Origin: CAYPIE01 sp964410665
GTDB taxonomy: Bacteria > Planctomycetota > Planctomycetia > Gemmatales > Gemmataceae
Assembly (NCBI GenBank): GCA_964410665.1
Contig: CAYPIE010000066.1
Location: 1-32,776 of the forward strand
Reading direction: 5' to 3'
Length of the DNA: 32,776 nt
In this document: in pieces, positions 1 to 8,822 of the stretch
Layout of the letters: the number at the start of each line of letters is the position of its first letter
Position numbering within the stretch: position 1 is the stretch's first letter
Position numbers and translations under genes: made by a program
Notes under the pieces: generated by a model
Database searches by the model: none
What the model was told of the DNA's origin: nothing
Seen by the model: the letters and a program-made list of their open reading frames with translations, nothing else

Positions 1-1
1 C

Positions 2-125
2 CGCAACCGCCTCTGCCTCTTCTTATCGCAAGCGCCTCTGCCTCTTCCCGCACCGCAACCGCCTCTGCCTCTTTCCCCGCAACGCAAACGCCTCTGCCCG
101 CACCGCAACCGCTTCGAAGTTTTGC
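2..125. repeat. Imperfect short tandem repeat, about five units
   Basis: Five degenerate copies of a core reading CGCAANCGCCTCTGCC begin near positions 2, 27, 54, 83 and 104, usually followed by TCTT or CCGCAC. Spacing is irregular (21-29 bases) and the last copy is degraded to CGCAACCGCTTC. The tract may continue to the left of the window. It lies downstream of the glycyl-tRNA synthetase stop and contains no credible gene. Its function is unknown; an intergenic low-complexity repeat expanded by slippage is the simplest reading. Confidence 0.75.
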
Positions 126-169
126 GTGTTGCTGCAAGCGGATGCAATTGCAGCGACAAGGCAACCATC

Positions 170-1636
170 CTACTCCCAGCTTGGATGGAGGGCTCGACGG
201 ATCTGCTCAGCGACATCGCCGCGAGGGACGCGGCGTTGTTCTAAGGAATCGCGGTCACGGATGGTGACCGTATCGTCCTTGAGGGTGTCGCCGTCGATGG
301 TAATGCAGAAGGGAGTACCGATCTCGTCCTGGCGGCGATAGCGTCGACCGACCGCTCCTTTGTCATCGTAGTTGACCAGGAACTCTTGTTTGAGTTCATG
401 ATAGAGCTGCAATGCCTTTTCAGGCATGCCGTCTTTGTTGACCAGTGGGAAGATGGCCGCTTTGATCGGGGCGAGGCGGGGGTGAAAGCGCATCACGACG
501 CGGGTCTCCGCCTTGCCTTTCTCGTTGGGGACTTCCTCCTCGGCATAGGCCTCACAGAGCACCGCCAGGGTGAAGCGGTCGGCGCCGGCGGAGGGTTCGA
601 TGACGTGAGGGACGTACTGGTACTTGCCGACCCTGGCGGCGTTGGTGGCGTCGGCGATCCACTCCTTGAACGAGTTGGTGGTTCGCTCAGCTTTGTCGCG
701 TTCCCAGGCGTCTTCGTCGAAGTAGGTCAGGTCCTTGCCGGAGTGCTGGGCGTGGGCCGACAGATCGAAGCTGCCACGGTGGGCGACGCCCTCGAGTTCC
801 TGGGGCTCGTCAGCGAAGGGGAAGAGGTACTCGATGTCGGTGGTGCCGATCGAGTAGTGGGCCAGCTCGTCCTGGTCCTGCTCGCGGGGCCTGAGCCGTT
901 CCGAGGCGATGCCGAGGTTCTTGTACCAGCGGATGCGGCTATCACGCCACCACTGGTACCACTTCATCGACTCGTCGGGCTGGCAAAAGAACTCGATCTC
1001 CATCTGCTCGAACTCACGGCTGCGAAAGGTGTAGTTGCGCGGGTTGATCTCGTTGCGGAAGGCCTTGCCGATTTGGGCGATGCCGAAGGGAACTTTGACT
1101 CGGGAGCTGTCGAGGACGTTGCGGAAGTTGGCGAAGATGCCCTGGGCGGTCTCCGGTCTCAGGTAGGCGACGCTGTTGGGGTCCTGCAGAGCGCCGACGT
1201 AGGTCTGGAACATCAGGTTGAACGTGCGCGGCTCAGTGAGCTCGCACTTCTCGAATTCCCCAGGTGCCTTGCTGGGCTTGAGCGGGCAGGTCATGCCAGC
1301 GATCTGGTCGGCGCGGAAGCGGCCCTTGCAGCCCTCGGTCTTGCAGTCGACCATGGGGTCGCTAAAGCCGCCGACGTGGCCGGATGCGACCCAGACCTTG
1401 GGATTCATGACGATGCTGCAGTCGAGCCCGACCATGCTGATGTCCTGACCGTCCGGGCCGGGGGGCGGGTTGCGGACCATGTCCTGCCACCAGACGTCCT
1501 TGATGTTGCGTTTGAGTTCGACGCCCAAGGGGCCGTAGTCCCAGAAGCCGTTGATGCCGCCGTAGATCTCGCTCGACTGGAAGATGAAGCCGCGTCGCCG
1601 ACAGAGGGCCACCAGTTTGTCCATATCATCCAGCAT
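170..1636 (-). CDS. glyQS: Glycyl-tRNA synthetase (alpha2, single-chain type)
   Basis: Charges tRNA-Gly with glycine in the cytoplasm. The 488-residue protein has the class II layout of the homodimeric enzyme: an N-terminus with YGGINGFWDYGPLG, the YLRPETAQGIF segment, motif 2 around FRNEINPRNYTFRSREFEQM, motif 3 as EPSAGADR, and a C-terminal anticodon-binding domain starting near RFHPRLAPIKAAIFPL and including the GRRYRRQDEIGTPFC segment. It is slightly longer than the roughly 460 residues common for bacterial single-chain GlyRS, and is not the alpha2beta2 GlyQ/GlyS form. The start at 1636 is favoured because GGAG lies seven to eight bases upstream on the minus strand; a second ATG at 1624 is possible. 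It is transcribed divergently from the zinc-ribbon gene at 1935. The family call is very secure; I used glyQS for the single-chain form, though annotations vary (glyS). Confidence 0.96.
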   Translation of the reverse strand: MLDDMDKLVALCRRRGFIFQSSEIYGGINGFWDYGPLGVELKRNIKDVWWQDMVRNPPPGPDGQDISMVGLDCSIVMNPKVWVASGHVGGFSDPMVDCKTEGCKGRFRADQIAGMTCPLKPSKAPGEFEKCELTEPRTFNLMFQTYVGALQDPNSVAYLRPETAQGIFANFRNVLDSSRVKVPFGIAQIGKAFRNEINPRNYTFRSREFEQMEIEFFCQPDESMKWYQWWRDSRIRWYKNLGIASERLRPREQDQDELAHYSIGTTDIEYLFPFADEPQELEGVAHRGSFDLSAHAQHSGKDLTYFDEDAWERDKAERTTNSFKEWIADATNAARVGKYQYVPHVIEPSAGADRFTLAVLCEAYAEEEVPNEKGKAETRVVMRFHPRLAPIKAAIFPLVNKDGMPEKALQLYHELKQEFLVNYDDKGAVGRRYRRQDEIGTPFCITIDGDTLKDDTVTIRDRDSLEQRRVPRGDVAEQIRRALHPSWE

Positions 1637-1812
1637 GAGAGGGCTCCGTGAGCGTCCGCGGCGGCTCGGGCCGGGAGTGGGGTCGAACAGGGCAGAATAG
1701 GTACCAACGCCACCATCATACGATTTGGAGGCGAGATTTTCCGCGCGGTTTCGGGCTGGCCGGGAAGGGTAGGGGAGTCGGGGGCGACGTGCTCAGGCAG
1801 GATGAAAACACT

Positions 1813-1842
1813 TTGCATTCGTCGCCAACATCGCGATATGAT
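1813..1842 (+). promoter_or_regulatory. Candidate sigma-70-like promoter for the zinc-ribbon gene
   Basis: TTGCAT at 1813-1818 and TATGAT at 1837-1842 are separated by 18 bases. The -10 box is five of six to consensus and the -35 is weaker. It would give a leader of roughly 85 bases before the ATG at 1935, where GGGAGA about ten bases upstream can serve as ribosome binding site. The rest of the 298-base divergent gap (1637-1934) shows nothing else I can support. Planctomycete promoter consensus is not well defined, so this is a weak call. Confidence 0.3.
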
Positions 1843-1934
1843 AGCCGTTATTGTTCTTGTATGCCTCTCACTTGGCTCGACCACTCCCGCCATGCGCGAA
1901 TCGAACCACAGCTACATGGGGAGAACCTTAGGAT

Positions 1935-4900
1935 ATGGCCGCGACCTCCTTTAAAGTCGAGTGCCCTAGTTGCGCCAGTGCCGTGCGCATTTCTGATCCG
2001 AAAAAGATCGGCAAAAAGATTGAATGCCCCAAATGCACCTATCAGTTTCTGGTCGAAGCTCCGGAGGAAGCAACTGCCGCTGCCGGAAAGAAGACTGAAA
2101 AGTCGGCTAGGCGTGGCAAGGTCGGGGCAGCCCTGGACGGGGCGAATGCGGGTCCAAAAGGGAGTAAGCGGTCTGCCAAGGAGAATGGAGACGCTACCCT
2201 GGCCAAAAAGGGCAAGGGCAAAAAGGCGAAAAAATCCAGCGGTGGCTCCAGCAATCTGGTGCTCGGTGGCGGAATCGCTGCCCTGGCCGCGATCATCCTA
2301 ATTGTTGGCGGGATTTTCCTGTTCGGAGGCGACTCCGAGCCCTCAAATTCCGCTTCGACCACGCCCCCAGCATCGTCAAGAAACGTCACTCCGACCGGCC
2401 CGTCGAACTTTGCCTTGGGTGGCTTGGGTGGAGCAACGAGCGGCCAAGCAGACGAAGCACCCAAGTCCGAACAGCTCAAAGTCAAGGAAGCGGAGGCACG
2501 CAAAGACCTCACTAACTTGCTGCCCAATGATTCCAACTTTGTGGTGTCCCTGAAGGTGAGCGACTTTTTGTATGGGACCATTGGCACCAACATTAAACGG
2601 GCAGCGCGGGACTTCCCGAAGTATCTGGAAAGTCGGCTCGGGTTCCCTCCGGATAAGCTGGAACGTTATCTGCTAGCGGGCAGCTGGAGCAAGAAATGGC
2701 TGTTCCATGTCTTTCGCCTGCATGATCCCATTGATATGGCCGCCTTGGAACGAGTGATTGAGTTCCAGCCGGGGAACAAACGCGCCGGTGGTCGTCCTTA
2801 CAAGCTAGTGACCCATTTCCCTCTTGCCAATGATATGGTGGCATATCTGCAGGCAGAAATGACCGCCCAGGGCGGCCAAGGGTTGCCGGTTGGAAAGACC
2901 GGTCAGCCGCTCGGAGTCTATCAGCTCGATCCCAAGACGCTCATTGTGGCCCATGTTCCGGTGCTGGAGCAATTCCTTGAAGCTGGGGCTCAGCCGAAGT
3001 TTCTGTCCCGACTCGATCAGCCAGCTCCGCCGCCTACCTCCCAGCCGCCTGGCTTGCCGGGTGGTGGCTTCCCGGGTGGTCCTTCGGCGGGGGTAGGTTC
3101 GCCGCCCGGTGGTGGCTTCCCAGGTGGTCCTTCGGCGGGGGTAGGTTCGCCGCCCGGCGGGGGCGCGGCTAGTCCGGATGGTCCTGGTTCTGAAGAAGCC
3201 TTTGGTGGGGGTCCGCGGCCTGGACTTCCCGGGGCGATCGCCGGACCAGGCGGAGGTCAAGATCCCGCCAACGATGCTCTGTTCACGCGTAATCCACACT
3301 ATCTGACCATCGACCCGCGGATGAAGGCCTTGTTCGATCAACTGGAGGATGAAGAGGATCCGCCCATGATGGTCACCGTACTGGATCTAAGGCCGCTGTC
3401 TCTGGGTCTCCAGACGGTGGCTCCGATGCTTGAGGAGCAAGTCAATGCGTTGGAGCTGCAGGCTCCCATGGAGGTCAGTACTTTGGTAAGCAACCTCCGA
3501 TTACTGGGGGTGGCGTTGAACACGGTCAATCGGTCCAAAGTCACCGCCCGGGCGGCTGTCGAGTTAACCAATGCAAAGCTAGTGAGTGATCTCGCTCAGG
3601 GCATACGCATCAACATCAACCCAGTGCTCGAGGTGTTGACCGCGTTTGTGGAACACACGGTGCGATTGAAAGGTCAAGTGGCCCTGAACCAACCGGGCTT
3701 CGGCCGTCCTGGCTTCGGTGGTCCCGGTGGTCCCGGTGGGTTTGGCCGCCCTGGTGGCTTCGGAGCTCCTCCGCCGGGAATCGGAGGTCCTGGGGGGCCA
3801 GGTGGAGGCCCGGGTGGCGTGGGTGGCCCGGGTGGTCAGATCCCGGCGGAAGGTCTTGGCGGGGTTGCCCCGGGTGGACCTGGGTTCGGGGCTGGTCCGG
3901 GTGGACCTGGCTTTGGCTCGCCTCCAGGTGGTGGTCTCGGTGGTGCGAGCCCCGATGACGGCGAAGGCAGTGGTGGTTTCGGTGGTGGTTTTGGCAGTTC
4001 ATTTGGGCAACAACCCAGGGTGGTCGAGTCCCGTTCGTGGATCGAATTGAAAGAAGCAGGGACGCAACTGATTGCCAAGACCGAACTCGACTGGTCGGAT
4101 GTGTACTCGGTCAAGGTCTCTCCGGTCGTGTATGGCTTTGTCGTCGAACAACAGGGCAAGGCGGTGATGCGTACTGGCAAGTTCAGTCCACGTGAACTCG
4201 CTGACACCATCCGTCCGATGACCGAGGCTCATGAGGGTAGTTTCCCCGAGGGCGCCTATCCGCGTTCGAGTTCACCAAGCCGGTATAGCCTTCCCTACCC
4301 ACCCAGCCAGCGGATCAGCTGGATGGCAGAGTTGCTCCCACACCTGGGCTATGAAGCAGATTATCGGCGACTGGAGATGAATGACGCTTGGGATAATCCG
4401 GACACCAACTTGCCGATCGCACAGACCTGGGTACCGCAGTTTCTCAACCCCCGATTTCCGAACTCAAGCTGGCGAGCGCAAATACCGGGTCAAACAGCCC
4501 GACTCGGGGCCACCCATTTCATCGGCCTCGGGGGCGTCGGCACTGATGCCGCTTACAACCCGCCTGGGAATAAGAAAAATGGCATATTTGGCTATGGCCG
4601 GACGACCAAACTAAGCGACATCAAAGATGGGACGCAAAATACCATTTACATGATCCAGGTCCCACCAGAATTCGACCGCCCCTGGATCCATGGGGGTGCC
4701 ACCGTTCAAGGGGTGCCGGAAACCCAGAGTGTCACTCCGTTCGTCACGGACATCGAAGGCAAGAAAGGCACTTTTGTGTTGATGGCGGATGGAACAGTCC
4801 GCTTTATCAGCGCTGACATTGATGATGCGGTGTTTCAAAGCCTGGCCACCATCCACGGCCAAGAAACGCTTCCGGTCTTGGACAGCTTCGCTCCGCAATA

Positions 4901-4952
4901 TACGCCCCAAACACAACAGTTGACCGCTCCAGCTGCAGCGGAAGGGGAGTAG
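1935..4952 (+). CDS. Zinc-ribbon, membrane-anchored protein with DUF1559-like C-terminus
   Basis: The biochemical role is unknown. The 1005 residues divide into: a cytoplasmic zinc ribbon (CPSC at 10-13, CPKC at 31-34) of the kind found at the front of many planctomycete proteins; a Lys-rich stretch; one membrane segment at about 107-130; a middle region beginning near LTNLLPNDSNFVVSLKVSDF; two Gly/Pro-rich tracts (about 360-450 and 585-690); and a C-terminal domain resembling the end of DUF1559 proteins, with RISWMAELLPHLGY, a TQNTIYMIQVPPE-type stretch and FVLMADGTVRFIS (the H-X9-DG-like end). Unlike classical DUF1559 proteins it has no prepilin head, so the bulk is probably anchored by the single helix and exposed outside the cytoplasm. 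It stands alone, divergent from glycyl-tRNA synthetase and convergent with nth. Domain order is seen directly; the DUF1559 relationship is recognised by eye. Confidence 0.85.
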   Translation: MAATSFKVECPSCASAVRISDPKKIGKKIECPKCTYQFLVEAPEEATAAAGKKTEKSARRGKVGAALDGANAGPKGSKRSAKENGDATLAKKGKGKKAKKSSGGSSNLVLGGGIAALAAIILIVGGIFLFGGDSEPSNSASTTPPASSRNVTPTGPSNFALGGLGGATSGQADEAPKSEQLKVKEAEARKDLTNLLPNDSNFVVSLKVSDFLYGTIGTNIKRAARDFPKYLESRLGFPPDKLERYLLAGSWSKKWLFHVFRLHDPIDMAALERVIEFQPGNKRAGGRPYKLVTHFPLANDMVAYLQAEMTAQGGQGLPVGKTGQPLGVYQLDPKTLIVAHVPVLEQFLEAGAQPKFLSRLDQPAPPPTSQPPGLPGGGFPGGPSAGVGSPPGGGFPGGPSAGVGSPPGGGAASPDGPGSEEAFGGGPRPGLPGAIAGPGGGQDPANDALFTRNPHYLTIDPRMKALFDQLEDEEDPPMMVTVLDLRPLSLGLQTVAPMLEEQVNALELQAPMEVSTLVSNLRLLGVALNTVNRSKVTARAAVELTNAKLVSDLAQGIRININPVLEVLTAFVEHTVRLKGQVALNQPGFGRPGFGGPGGPGGFGRPGGFGAPPPGIGGPGGPGGGPGGVGGPGGQIPAEGLGGVAPGGPGFGAGPGGPGFGSPPGGGLGGASPDDGEGSGGFGGGFGSSFGQQPRVVESRSWIELKEAGTQLIAKTELDWSDVYSVKVSPVVYGFVVEQQGKAVMRTGKFSPRELADTIRPMTEAHEGSFPEGAYPRSSSPSRYSLPYPPSQRISWMAELLPHLGYEADYRRLEMNDAWDNPDTNLPIAQTWVPQFLNPRFPNSSWRAQIPGQTARLGATHFIGLGGVGTDAAYNPPGNKKNGIFGYGRTTKLSDIKDGTQNTIYMIQVPPEFDRPWIHGGATVQGVPETQSVTPFVTDIEGKKGTFVLMADGTVRFISADIDDAVFQSLATIHGQETLPVLDSFAPQYTPQTQQLTAPAAAEGE
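3061..3156 (+). repeat. 48-bp tandem duplication inside the Gly/Pro-rich linker
   Basis: Two adjacent 48-base units, 3061-3108 and 3109-3156, both begin GTGGTGGCTTCCC and end CGCCGCCCG; I see one difference (CCCGGG versus CCCAGG). Each encodes 16 residues around GGGFPGGPSAGVGSPP. Near identity at the nucleotide level points to a recent in-frame duplication within a low-complexity linker. Confidence 0.85.
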
Positions 4953-4978
4953 TCGAACGACGTAGTGACGGGTTGCCC

Positions 4979-5752
4979 TCATGACGCAGGACGAGTTTGC
5001 CGCTTCCTTTTTGTGGCAGACCCGTCCTGTGCACTTTTTGCGCGTGTGATCGACTGCTCACTGGGCAAGCTCGCGTGGGTTGTCTGCTGACCCGAAACGA
5101 CTCCCACCTGAGGGCAGATGGGCAAGAGTGAGCACTCGCTGCAACGAGGCTTACGGGCGGTACACACCCGCCGCCCATGAAAGATGAGTCGATGGCTGAA
5201 AGGTGTCCACTCCTTGCGGGGAATTATCTGCATTAGGTCCGCCTCGACCTTCACAGGATCTTGCTTGGTGCTTAGTCCCAGACGGCGGCTCAGACGCCCA
5301 ACATGGGTGTCGACGGTGATCCCAGGAGTGGCAAAGGCATCCCCAAGCACGCAGTTGGCAGTTTTTCGGCCAATCCCTGGTAACTGAATCAGTTCTTCCA
5401 GTGTGGACGGTACCTCACCCGCGTACTTCTCACACAGGATGCGGCAGCTCGCCTGGATATTCTTGGCTTTGTTGCGATAGAAGCCGGTCGGGAAAATCAC
5501 TTCCTCAAGCTCGGCTCGATCCGCTTCGGAAAAAGCCTTGGCGGTCGGGTATCGAGCAAACAGCTGCGGCGTAACTTGATTGACTCGGACGTCGGTACAC
5601 TGAGCAGAAAGAATGGTGGCGATCAGCACCTGCAGTGGGGAGTTCGTTTGGAGTTCGCTGTACGCCTCGGGGTAAAGTCGCCGTAGAGTACTCAACAGGC
5701 GGTGGATTCGGACTGGCAGGGGGGGAAGCTCTGGCATGGTTGACGAACTCAT
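4979..5752 (-). CDS. nth: Endonuclease III (base-excision repair DNA glycosylase/AP lyase)
   Basis: Removes oxidised pyrimidines and cleaves at abasic sites. The 257-residue reading from the ATG at 5752 has the helix-hairpin-helix LPGIGRKTA with catalytic Lys about 130, catalytic Asp about 148 in VDTHVGRLSRRLG, and the iron-sulfur cluster motif C-X6-C-X2-C-X5-C at about 197, 204, 207 and 213. After the cluster there is a roughly 40-residue basic tail absent from E. coli Nth. A TTG codon at 5761 would add three residues and an ATG at 5737 would remove five; none has a convincing Shine-Dalgarno sequence. It converges with the zinc-ribbon gene, with only 26 bases between the stops. Confidence 0.95.
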   Translation of the reverse strand: MSSSTMPELPPLPVRIHRLLSTLRRLYPEAYSELQTNSPLQVLIATILSAQCTDVRVNQVTPQLFARYPTAKAFSEADRAELEEVIFPTGFYRNKAKNIQASCRILCEKYAGEVPSTLEELIQLPGIGRKTANCVLGDAFATPGITVDTHVGRLSRRLGLSTKQDPVKVEADLMQIIPRKEWTPFSHRLIFHGRRVCTARKPRCSECSLLPICPQVGVVSGQQTTHASLPSEQSITRAKSAQDGSATKRKRQTRPAS

Positions 5753-5886
5753 CGGGCACAAAGATTTCGGGGACGATCTTATTGTTGGTGGCTCAGTTCG
5801 TGGTTTCCAACCGAATTCGCTGTGCCGGATGTATTGTTGAACTCCCGTGACGGAATTGAGTGTAGAGCACTCCCCTGAGGATAGGA

Positions 5887-7161
5887 CTAGCGCTGATACA
5901 ACACAATCGGGGTTTTGCGACGCAGCTCGTTGATTAGTCGGCCATGTTCCCGTTCGCTGACCTGTTGCCTGAGTTTACGGCGGACTTCTTCTTGAGTCGC
6001 AACGTTGAAGGGACGCCGCCCCGCATATTGCCGTTCGTCGACACGGACAATGTGGATCCCCGAGTCGATTTCGATCAATGGTCCGATTTGGCCAGTTTTT
6101 AAGCTCAGCAAGATCGATTCGAGTTCGGCAGGACGGATCTCGCCTGGGAGTTCACCGAGACCGTAGCCGTTGCGAAAGACACTATCACCTTGGTCAAACT
6201 TGTTGGCAAGTGTGGCAAAGTTGGCTCCTTGCAGCGCTTGTTGGCGAATGTGTTCCGCATGCTGTCGCGCTTCCTCCCAGGAGGCAAAGTTATCAACGCG
6301 TAAAAAAATGTCTTGCCATTTGACTCGATCCTGGGTCTGAAACTCTTGGGGATGCTGTTCGTAGTAGGCACGAATTTCGCGCAGACTAATGTGATCCACC
6401 TTCGGGTGAATGAGGTTGCGTAGGTACTGCATCATCATAAAGTTTCGGGCAATATGGCGACGAAGTCCTTTGAGCGTGAGTCCTTGAAGCGAGAGGTATT
6501 TGCCAAGCGTCTGCTGATCGGGGAGGCGCATGCGCTTTTGCTGCTCGGCGAGCCGTTTATCGGCTTCCTTCATGGCCGCTTCCTGAAGGTGTTCAAGGGC
6601 ATGCTTGGCATTTTCTTCAAGCTTGGTGGTGAGATCGTGGAGGATCAACTCGCGTTCGATAAGTCGGCTCAGCTCTTCTTCGTAGATCTCGGCTTCTTTG
6701 ACTTGTCGATCAGAGTCGGAGAGGTTGGCAAACTCTCCGAAGCGGAGGCTGACTGCTTCACGCACTTCGTGCTCGTAGATGTCAGTGCGGCCCACAATCG
6801 CCACAATCTGTACCTGAGGGGTGCGGTTCAAGGAAGCGGTCGGAAGGGAACGGGCGGAACCTGCCGGTTTGCGAAAGGTGGTGGACCGGACCGGATGAAT
6901 GCCTGTTGCATCTTTCCGCGAACGATCTTGTTCAGTGGGCAAGCTGCGCGGTGGAGGCACGGTTGGAGTAACCGGCTCGCTCAGGTTACCGGTAGGATCG
7001 AGCGGATCGACCACTCTGGGTGACTGACTTCGCTGGACACTCGAGGAACGCGTATCCCCTCGACTGGCACAGCCTAGGAGGCTCACAGCAAGGAGTGCGA
7101 TCAGGGCAAGGTCCCGATAACGGCCTTGCCGCCGAGGCGGTGTGCGGGGGTTCCGTCCCAT
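5887..7161 (-). CDS. Parvulin-type peptidyl-prolyl isomerase lipoprotein (SurA/PpiC-like)
   Basis: Likely a periplasmic foldase/chaperone for exported proteins. The 424-residue product has a basic N-terminus, a hydrophobic run and a lipobox (SLLG before Cys31), predicting a lipid-anchored protein. A Ser/Pro/Thr-rich linker leads to a helical SurA-N-like region (about 110-240) and a PpiC domain (about 265-385) recognisable by VKWQDIFLRV, GANFATLANKFDQGDS, the LGELPGE loop and GPLIEIDSGIHIVRVDER. The start at 7161 is well supported by GGAGG five bases upstream. Spacing of about 118 bases from lpdA suggests a separate transcript, although all genes here run the same way. The family is secure; assignment to SurA rather than another parvulin is not. 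Confidence 0.88.
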   Translation of the reverse strand: MGRNPRTPPRRQGRYRDLALIALLAVSLLGCASRGDTRSSSVQRSQSPRVVDPLDPTGNLSEPVTPTVPPPRSLPTEQDRSRKDATGIHPVRSTTFRKPAGSARSLPTASLNRTPQVQIVAIVGRTDIYEHEVREAVSLRFGEFANLSDSDRQVKEAEIYEEELSRLIERELILHDLTTKLEENAKHALEHLQEAAMKEADKRLAEQQKRMRLPDQQTLGKYLSLQGLTLKGLRRHIARNFMMMQYLRNLIHPKVDHISLREIRAYYEQHPQEFQTQDRVKWQDIFLRVDNFASWEEARQHAEHIRQQALQGANFATLANKFDQGDSVFRNGYGLGELPGEIRPAELESILLSLKTGQIGPLIEIDSGIHIVRVDERQYAGRRPFNVATQEEVRRKLRQQVSEREHGRLINELRRKTPIVLYQR

Positions 7162-7279
7162 CCTTGCCTCCGTTGTGCATGCGTGCCGAGCGTTGCGAAT
7201 CGATGGCCCATGAGCTTCCTAGGGGATAGAGTCGCTTATAGCGGCTTTTGTGCAGACTGCAAGAGAGAGATTCGTCGCT

Positions 7280-8698
7280 TTAGGCATGCAAAGCGGCACC
7301 AAGGTAGGCGGAGCGGGCGGCTTCGGCCACTGCCTCCGAGAGGGTCGGGTGACTATGGACAATCCGGGCAATATCTTCAGCGCTCCCCGCAAACTCGATC
7401 ACGGTTACGGCCTCGGCAATGAGTTCACTAGCCTTTGGGCCGAAGATATGCACTGCCAATAGACGATCGGTGCGGGCATCGGTCAAGATCTTGACCATCC
7501 CCTCACTCTCATCCATACACTTGGCCCGGCCGCTGGCCAGGAAGGGAAACTTCCCGACTCGATAGTCTCTACCGAGTTGAAGACCCTGTTCCTTGAGGTG
7601 TTCTTCGGTTGGGCCGACACTGGCGACTTCCGGCCAGATGTAGATGACACTGGGAATCGTGTCATAGTGAAGGGTTATGGGCTGACCGGCCAGCCATTCC
7701 GCGAAGGCTACACCTTCTTCCATGGCTTTGTGAGCGAGCATCGGGCCGTGGATCAGGTCGCCCAGGGCGTAAACACCAGGTAGATTGGTCTCAAACTGGG
7801 CATTGACCGCGACCCGGCCGGTCTTGGGATCATGGTCTACGCCTGCTTCGCTGAGCCCTAACCCCTCAATGCAGGGTTTGCGGCCCGCAGCGACCAGTAC
7901 CTTGTCACTCGTAAAGGTGACCGGCCCTTCTGCGCCCTCGGCTTGCAGGGTGACCTGGTTATTTTGGACTTGGGCACCGGTGACCTTGACCCCAAGATGG
8001 AATTCCAGACCTTGGCGAGTTAGCGACTTTTGTACCTGCTTGGCAATCTCCAGGTCACTAAGCGGCATAATCCGCTGGAGATATTCAATCACGGTCACCT
8101 TGGCTCCCAGGCGACTCCACACCGAGCCCAGTTCTAGCCCGATGTAACCCGCACCAACGACCAGCAGGTGTTCGGGAACCTTGGCGAAGGACAAGGCCTC
8201 AGTCGAGCTCACAATGGTGTGGCCATCGAAGGGCATAAATGGCAGGGTGGTCGGTTCGCTGCCGGTGGCCAACAGGATGGACTTGGCATGGAAGATGGTG
8301 TGATGACCTTCCGGGTCGATGACCTCCACTTCACCGGGTTGCTTCAGACGACCGAGGCCGTGGATGCGGGTTACGTTGTTCTTTTTGAACAACGAGGCGA
8401 CGCCGCCGGTGAGACCCTTGACAACCTCATCCTTTCGTTTGAGCATGGCCGGCAGGTCGAGTTCGACCTTTGCGAACTTAATGCCATGCTTGGCAAAGCG
8501 ATGGCGAGCTTGCTCATAAAGTTCGCTGGAATCCAGCAGTGCCTTGCTGGGTATGCAACCCACATTCAAGCAGGTACCGCCCAGGCTGGCTCGCTTTTCG
8601 ACACAGGCGACTTTGAAGCCCAGCTGGGCCGCGCGAATGGCAGCAATATAACCGCCTGGCCCCGCACCGATCACCATCAAATCAAACGGATCAGCCAT
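7280..8698 (-). CDS. lpdA: Dihydrolipoyl dehydrogenase (E3)
   Basis: FAD enzyme that reoxidises the lipoyl arm of 2-oxoacid dehydrogenase complexes and produces NADH. The 472 residues show the FAD-binding GAGPGGY at 11-17, the redox-active disulfide in GGTCLNVGCIPSK (Cys43 and Cys48), the NAD-binding VVGAGYIGLELGS, and the C-terminal dimer-interface base HSHPTLSE (His450, Glu455). Length is normal for the family. It is the third gene after sucA and sucB on the minus strand, 124 bases beyond sucB, so it most likely serves the 2-oxoglutarate dehydrogenase complex, although E3 can be shared with other complexes. The start at 8698 is chosen because the FAD fold begins at once. Confidence 0.97.
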   Translation of the reverse strand: MADPFDLMVIGAGPGGYIAAIRAAQLGFKVACVEKRASLGGTCLNVGCIPSKALLDSSELYEQARHRFAKHGIKFAKVELDLPAMLKRKDEVVKGLTGGVASLFKKNNVTRIHGLGRLKQPGEVEVIDPEGHHTIFHAKSILLATGSEPTTLPFMPFDGHTIVSSTEALSFAKVPEHLLVVGAGYIGLELGSVWSRLGAKVTVIEYLQRIMPLSDLEIAKQVQKSLTRQGLEFHLGVKVTGAQVQNNQVTLQAEGAEGPVTFTSDKVLVAAGRKPCIEGLGLSEAGVDHDPKTGRVAVNAQFETNLPGVYALGDLIHGPMLAHKAMEEGVAFAEWLAGQPITLHYDTIPSVIYIWPEVASVGPTEEHLKEQGLQLGRDYRVGKFPFLASGRAKCMDESEGMVKILTDARTDRLLAVHIFGPKASELIAEAVTVIEFAGSAEDIARIVHSHPTLSEAVAEAARSAYLGAALHA

Positions 8699-8822
8699 AC
8701 CTTCGACTCACAGGGGAATGATGGGGAAGCACACCGGTTTTGACCTCCGCCACGTGGATCAGGGCACACCTGGCCAAGCCACTACAAACGCGGCCGATCG
8801 GTGTGCCAAAAACACACCGGAA

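Noticed and set aside
2..125. CRISPR array
   Set aside because: Units are imperfect, of 21-29 bases with no unique spacers between them; no cas gene is present.
386..1651. 421-codon plus-strand frame opposite glycyl-tRNA synthetase
   Set aside because: It is the antisense shadow of a fully conserved gene, with no recognisable domain; long antisense frames are expected at this GC content.
1648..2301. 217-codon plus-strand frame overlapping the start of the zinc-ribbon gene
   Set aside because: It runs out of frame through the zinc ribbon and Lys-rich region, which have clear protein signatures in the other frame.
8729..8806. Inverted repeat GCACACCG / CGGTGTGC between sucB and lpdA as a regulatory stem
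   Set aside because: Eight base pairs across a loop of about 60 bases is weak, and the same words recur nearby by chance.
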